Positions 45,301 through 64,000 of a stretch of 64,000 nt of DNA are shown one piece after another. The position numbers were made by a program, and so were the translations under genes. The stretch is from contig WPIO01000008.1 of NCBI GenBank assembly GCA_009760855.2, positions 434,001-498,000 of the forward strand, given 5' to 3'. The notes under the pieces are model-generated. The model did not search any database and was not told the origin of the DNA. It saw only the letters and a list, made by a program, of their open reading frames with translations. The number at the start of each line of letters is the position of its first letter. The first letter of the stretch is position 1. Origin of the DNA: Cristatella mucedo. Lineage: Eukaryota; Bryozoa; Phylactolaemata; Cristatellidae.

Positions 45301-45565
45301 AGCCTCGAGAAGCAGCTGCAGCAGAAGGTGAGCTCGCCAGCTGCCGCACGACGCACGTGGGCGAGAGAAAGGGAGTGCGCGCGCCGCTGAGCTTCCGCCG
45401 CTGAGCTACCGCCGTCGCTCGAGTGCGATTGTAGCGCTCGCCCGCCGCGAGAGGAGCCTTCGGCCTCTTCCCATCTCGTCGTCACCGTTGCAGACGCAGG
45501 AGTGCCGAGAGCTGACCGCCATTTGCGACGAGCTCATCTCCAAAGTCGGCCCGAGCTCGGGCTGA
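27584..45565 (+). CDS. TACC: Transforming acidic coiled-coil protein
   Basis: Exons: 27584-27809 (ATG 27585), 29360 or 29399-30597, 34128-34191, 35306-35663, 37874-37935, 39594-40028, 43550-43750, 44501-44542, 44716-45327 and 45494-45565. From ATG 29399 to 40028 all phases agree. The last four exons also agree with each other. The TACC domain is 44716-45565: 227 residues of coiled coil with IVNEYERSMAELIQQRE, RYEKMKCNVEGFRQNEEALK, QSLEKQLQQKTQECRELTAI and CDELISKVG, close to human TACC3. The N-terminal half is low-complexity, with INWDDIDEFSDPFGG and two NPFATR...SPPLGR repeats. TACC proteins bind ch-TOG/XMAP215 and Aurora A at centrosomes and spindle microtubules. Two joins are unresolved: 27809 to the 29399 exon, and 40028 to the 43550 exon. 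Extra exons or alternative starts (ATG 29399, ATG 43550) could explain them. Confidence 0.92.
28575..28660 (+). repeat. Doubled CCATCGGGTCA(T/C)GATGA unit
   Basis: The unit appears at about 28590 and 28622, with a short palindrome (TCATGATGAATTCATGA) between. It lies in a TACC intron. No function is assigned. Confidence 0.5.
30197..30385 (+). other. Duplicated NPF/SPPLG motif in TACC
   Basis: Within the large TACC exon, LDVNPFATRKQLAASPPLGR (from 30197) and ELNPFATRTKVGSSPPLGRR (from 30317) are spaced 120 bases apart. NPF is the known ligand of EH domains; SPPL-type motifs recur in TACC proteins. Whether the NPF motifs bind an EH protein is inference. Confidence 0.7.
30637..30727 (+). repeat. 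(CT)n microsatellite
   Basis: About 45 CT units starting 40 bases after the donor at 30598 of the big TACC exon; CT on the sense strand. Confidence 0.95.
31604..31650. repeat. Imperfect 18-bp inverted repeat
   Basis: GTTAAGGGATTCGTGGCC and the complement of GGGCCGCAAATCCCTAAC face each other across about 11 bases with two mismatches and one gap. It lies in a TACC intron; it may be the remnant of a small hairpin element. Confidence 0.5.
33295..33350 (+). repeat. (GAT)n microsatellite
   Basis: About 18 GAT units in a TACC intron. They would read as poly-Asp in one frame, but no exon borders support translation. Confidence 0.95.
33793..33852 (-). repeat. LINE tail relic ending in a perfect hairpin
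   Basis: 33793-33834 is a degraded minus-strand family A tail (AAGCACTCTAAGAGCACTAA...CTATCTAGGCAC). Its end, 33821-33834, is copied in inverted form at 33838-33851 with spacer GGC, giving perfect 14-bp arms. Confidence 0.75.
36411..36470 (-). mobile_element. CR1/L2-like LINE tail relic (family A)
   Basis: Short match to the reverse of the terminal hairpin (AGCACCCTCAGAGAACTAAA) with AT-rich flank; lies in a TACC intron. Confidence 0.6.
36705..37230 (+). mobile_element. CR1/L2-like LINE 3' fragment (family A)
   Basis: The ORF end (FCRSLLGPFILWLQ/LKSFEDRAF-type codons, frame-damaged), 3' UTR, hairpin AAAGCGCC...GGGCGCTTT and (ATT)n are present. Lies in a TACC intron. Confidence 0.85.
37556..37716 (+). 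mobile_element. tRNA-derived SINE, copy 3
   Basis: Contains GGTAAGGTGCTCGC (A-box region), GTGGGCTCGAGTCC (B-box), then GCGATCCTTTATTGCCCACT and ACAAATGAGGCCGTTGAAT. It ends about 155 bases before the small TACC exon at 37874-37935. Confidence 0.8.
38304..38422 (+). repeat. (GT)n/GTATTT compound microsatellite
   Basis: GT runs broken by GTATTTGTG units, in a TACC intron. Confidence 0.95.
40854..40945. repeat. Triple 20-25 bp repeat: perfect hairpin plus a third copy
   Basis: Arms 40854-40873 and 40879-40898 (CTTGACTGGCCAATCGGAAC and complement) are perfect, with spacer ACAGC. A third copy, CTTGACTAGCCAATCGGAAC, starts at about 40919 and extends into GCTGT, complementing arm 2 and spacer with one mismatch. 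Arm 2 can therefore pair with either neighbour. A LINE tail starts about 35 bases downstream. Confidence 0.85.
40979..41170 (-). mobile_element. CR1/L2-like LINE 3' tail (family A)
   Basis: (ATT)n, terminal hairpin and about 110 bases of 3' UTR in reverse, in a TACC intron. Confidence 0.85.
41200..41340 (+). repeat. Degenerate minisatellite (CAGCTGACTAGCCC units)
   Basis: Several units built from GTCAGCTGACTAGCCC and CACTGTAGCAGCTG(T)AGCCC are arranged in tandem with variable order. Each contains one or two CAGCTG E-box palindromes. It directly follows the LINE tail, in a TACC intron. Confidence 0.8.
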
Positions 45566-46406
45566 TGGATCTCCAGGCTTTGCGCGCCGCCGCCTGGCCT
45601 TGACCGCCAGCCAGCGTTCAAGGTCAGGCTTGCCAGCGGTCATGGCGACCGGTGTCCGCTTGAGAGTCGTCTGGAGTTGACCTGCGGTCTGAGAGCTGAC
45701 TTTGACCTGACCCGCAGTCTGAGTGCTCGCTCGATCGATCGCGGTGGCTCTGCCGACGCCGTGCCGGCGCTCAAGTAGCCCAGCTGGGCGCACCCGCTAG
45801 CCAGAGACTTCGGCCAACTGTTGGGAGTTTTGTGAGAGCTGCTATGTTTGGCACGTGCCCTTGGCGCTGTCGCTTGCAAGTAACACAATGTTGGTGCTCT
45901 CTCTCTCTCTCTCTCCCTCTTCAATGTTCCTTGTCTGACTTGAATACTATATTGTTTAAGGGCTCAGGCTAGCGTCGTCCTTTGCATGTGAGCAGCCTGT
46001 GCTGCAAATGTGCTACTGCTGAGGAGGGGCCAACAGCTTATTGGGGGGGGGGGCATCGGTGCTTTGGGCTAGGCTGTGGGATTGCTCCTCGGGCCTTGAT
46101 GCTCGGGCCTTGATGATCTGAGCATGCGATTGGTCAGCAATCATCTTCTGTCCCGGGTGATTCAGATTCACCGGGCCAGCAGATGTACTCGTCCAGGCTT
46201 CCCCCAAACTTGACTTACAGTACACTTACCCTCTGCTCGAGCAAGTAAATGAATACTTGAGGTACAGTAGACCATAGAACAGTAGGCTCGATCGCTGGAC
46301 TAGAAAGCTAGAGGTTGCAAAATCGTTATCTAGATGATTACGATCGATCATGCATAAAGCTCGATGAAATATTTCTGCATGCCTTTGGTATTTACGTGTT
46401 TTAAAA

Positions 46407-46412
46407 AATAAA
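46407..46412 (+). terminator. Possible poly(A) signal of TACC
   Basis: AATAAA lies about 840 bases after the TACC stop. Other, weaker sites could be used. Confidence 0.35.
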
Positions 46413-47117
46413 TCAAACGGCCATGAGCTAACTTTACGGGATATCTGATTGAAGCCCTGGTTGATAACCGGCGCACTACCTTATGCAACCGATCATGCAT
46501 CAGGCACGTAGTGCCATGTTTTTTCTGGCAATTGCATGCCCAAGCTCAACATTTCAGTTTCAGAACTTAGTACAAGCACACGGCTAGTTCGAGAACGTGC
46601 GTTGTGCATGTAGGAAATCAGTAGTGCAGTAAAAGCAAGAAAACAGCTAAATAAAACTGCATTAGATGCCCAGGCAAGCACTTGAGACGCCAAAAATGAG
46701 AGTAAAGATCTAGAAATAGTTTAGAAGAATTATGTAACTTATTTTGAAGAGTTGTGTAACTTATTATGAATATACTAGTTCTGAACTTATTGAATTGTGT
46801 AATTGGCTTACCAGAAAACATCAGTTAAATTGTTTTTCCTTTCCACCACTAAACCGATTTTTTGCATCTTTTCGAACCGTGTCAAGCCAATGATTGTGCA
46901 TGCTCAAGATGGCAGGCTTAAAACTCGCATCAAATGATTGCTGGAAAAATGCAAGACTCATTGAGATTCGTGAACTTTATAGAGAGGAGGATACTTGACA
47001 CAGCTAGTAAATATCCATCGAGAATGGTGACTACGTAATTGCCCTTAGATACTGCAATAGCACAGGGCACCAACCAACATTGTTGCACCTGGTAAGAAAA
47101 CTATCGTGCTATTCTTC

Positions 47118-47196
47118 CTTGGCAGCAATTGCAAGGCGCCTAGAAAGAGATTGAGTTCTACGTGTGCGCTTTATCAAGTGTATTATTATTATTATG
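47118..47196 (+). mobile_element. CR1/L2-like LINE terminal hairpin (family A)
   Basis: GGCGCCTAGAAAGAGATTGA, then GTTCTACGTGTGCGCTTTAT and ATT repeats; an extremely 5'-truncated copy. Confidence 0.8.
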
Positions 47197-47299
47197 AAGG
47201 CGGTAGCAGCATGCACGATTTGCTTAAAGCAGTCCGTGAAACGCTGATAAATCTGAGGTTGAATCTTCAACCTCAGGGCGAGCGGATTTTTCGTCCGAG

Positions 47300-47460
<161 letters not shown>

Positions 47461-48691
47461 ACAGAGTGGGTCTGATCAGCCCAAGCAGCAGGGTGGGAGC
47501 AAGTTGCTTTCCTAAGTCCACGACGGATGCAGGTTAACGAGAACGGCAGCAAGCTAGGTTGCCTGTGGGGGCTTGCAGATGCTACAACGGTGCGAGTGCT
47601 CAAGAAGTGATCCGGGGCTTTGATATGGGCACTGCAGGCTTACGCGATGCGTACCACTTTAATTGACTTCCACGAGCCGAGAGGTAAGCCAAACACGAAA
47701 CCAGCCAGGATTCTTTGAGGTGCCGGTCTGCATCGTTTTTATCAGACATCAAAGAAGCACCCGGTCTGTGTGCCGCAAGAGGTATCCGGTCAGTCCATTC
47801 GTGCTTTGCCGATACCGCCGGTATCAGATAGCAATCGGCCTCATATGGAGCCTGTAGTTTCAGCAGTTAGCTATTTTTGTTGCCTTCATACCCAAAAAGT
47901 GAGATAAAGAGCTTTTCCAAGCACAAGCACAGTGTCGAGCACGGCGTGTCGCGCTATCAATATAGTATGAGACTTGGGAGTACTAGGCAGCAGCTGAGCC
48001 AGAGCCCCCCCCCCCATCCGTGGGAGCTGACACTTGTCCCCCCCCTCCTTCCCCCTACAGCCGGGCATCGACCTGTGCCGTCGGCGAAATTATTGTCTTA
48101 ATTCACTCGCTGAGCAACCGTCGAGTTCGTATCGAATGTGCTGCAGTGTTTCATTAATCGCGTGCTTAGCCTACGTAAAAACTCCTGCTGGTTTTGCTTC
48201 TACTTAATGTAGTGCACATCTTGCTCCCCGAGTTGAAAATCTTGGCTCACTTATACTAGGCCAGCTTTTCTCTTTGTCAAATGGCTACTCCGCCACTGGC
48301 TTGCTGGGTCGGGTTAAACACGCGGGCAGAACGGCACTTCGTTCATGCACTGCATCGGAGCGACTTCTCCTCCTCCTGGCGCAACATCAAGCAAGAGCAT
48401 CGAGCGAGTACACGAGCAGGCTGCCACTACAACCGGAACCGCAGAACCGTTGCCTAGGTAGCAGCTACGGTGCCAGTACTAGACAAAGCTGGCAAGCACG
48501 CACGAAATCTCGATCCTGCTGCGACTAGAGGACCCGTGACCACGTGCGTGCACCACGATTGCGCCAGCGAGACCGAGACACGCGGAAATTCGTGCAGCAA
48601 GCGTGGCGGCAAACAAAGGAGCTACGTGCAACACGCATGTAACACTTGCGTTCCCACCATCAGCAGCCAATCAACCAACTACGTACGAAGT

Positions 48692-48697
48692 TTTATT
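48692..48697 (-). terminator. Poly(A) signal of TCERG1
   Basis: AATAAA on the minus strand lies about 310 bases after the TCERG1 stop at 49006. Confidence 0.55.
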
Positions 48698-49005
48698 TAA
48701 AAACCAGTCATGGACCAAGCAATCTTGCAACTGCCCGTTTAGACGAACGGGTTTAATGCAGCAACTGCTGAGTCCGACCCACCAGCAGAGAGAATGTGCC
48801 GCAACGAGAATGTGCAGGCAGCTTGCACAGCTGCTCTCACAGGCGGATCGAGAGTGACTGAGAGCATAGCTACTCCAACTACTTAGATTGCAGCCCCGGC
48901 AGGTGGCCGGCGAGGGCAGACACTGTACGAGGGCCGGCGCGCACCGACAACTCTTTGCACCGCGACAAACGTGACACAACCCACGTGGCCAGAGCAGACT
49001 ACGAT

Positions 49006-63540
<14,535 letters not shown>

Positions 63541-64000
63541 CTGCAAGCACGCGCGCAGGAGGGGGATGACTCTTTGGCCGAACAACCGACAGCACCAAGC
63601 GGCCTGCACACAAGGCTGACACGTCCAAGCAGCCTCTACCAGCTCCCATGCTCTCCCCGGGCAGAAGACTGGTGCAGCGGACAGAGAGAAAGTGAGCGAT
63701 ACGGTCGCTAAAAAAGCTCGACAGTGCAGCCCCGAGGCCCTCCACCCTGCTTCTGCCACACTGAGAAGGCATAGCAACAGTAGTTCTGCTGCAACAGTAG
63801 CAGCAGCAGCTGCTGCTACTGTTGCTGCAGAAGCTGCTATTGCACGCATGCCAGTGATGTGTAGCCATCTGCCGGGATTCTGAAAAGCTGCTCTCTTTGC
63901 CTGAGTGGCATCGCGTCACAACTGGCAGCATAACTTTCGCATACTTTCGCAGCAGACTCCTAACACCGACATGCACGCTTCGGTGCGCAGCCACCTTCGA
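63541..64000 (-). other. TCERG1 intron, right edge of window
   Basis: Upstream (in gene direction) of the first visible TCERG1 exon no further exon could be supported. A CAGCAGCAG-type palindromic patch (AGTAGCAGCAGCAGCTGCTGCTACT) lies at about 63796-63820 as two mirror halves. Confidence 0.5.

Overview
This is animal (metazoan) nuclear DNA carrying six intron-containing genes. The exons are GC-rich, introns are mostly 0.1-3 kb (a few longer), splice sites are canonical with one GC-AG exception, and the repeats are animal types: CR1/L2-like LINE 3' ends, a tRNA-headed SINE, Tc1/mariner remnants, a pogo/Tigger-like MITE and long (GA/CT)n tracts. The exon-intron style and repeats suit an invertebrate bilaterian. 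CFAP58 implies a species with motile cilia or flagella. I cannot name the phylum from sequence alone.

Layout: (1) 1-2775, + strand: the last four exons of CFAP58, whose 5' part lies outside the window. (2) 3100-4575, +: PAIP2, a small complete gene with PAM1 and PAM2 motifs. (3) 5712-12630, +: GRPEL1, the mitochondrial GrpE nucleotide-exchange factor, with a GC-AG first intron and a decayed copy of its last exon inside intron 2. (4) 12630-16868: intergenic, with a LINE copy that keeps the end of its reverse-transcriptase ORF. (5) 16869-26025, - strand: NSMCE4A (NSE4, SMC5/6 complex), with some central exon borders unresolved. (6) 26026-27583: a CpG-rich region between two divergent genes. (7) 27584-45565, +: TACC, with its coiled-coil TACC domain encoded at 44716-45565. 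(8) 46412-48680: intergenic, with microsatellites and a LINE tail. (9) 49006-63540, -: TCERG1 (CA150), 15 coding exons giving three WW domains and six FF domains; its start lies beyond the right edge.

The genes are housekeeping genes of unrelated pathways (cilia, translation control, mitochondrial import and folding, SMC5/6 DNA repair, centrosome and spindle, transcription-splicing coupling). Nothing suggests that they work as one unit. NSMCE4A and TACC are head-to-head and may share a promoter. TACC and TCERG1 converge tail-to-tail.

I found no CRISPR array, operon, virus-like element or clearly new molecular system. The most interesting signals are structural: short-spacer perfect hairpins that recur inside LINE-derived DNA, the dead GRPEL1 exon beside one of them, the GC-AG intron, a conserved 3' stem-loop shared by all LINE copies, nested insertions (MITE in LINE, SINE in Tc1), and a bias for intronic simple repeats to be CT-rich on the transcribed sense strand.
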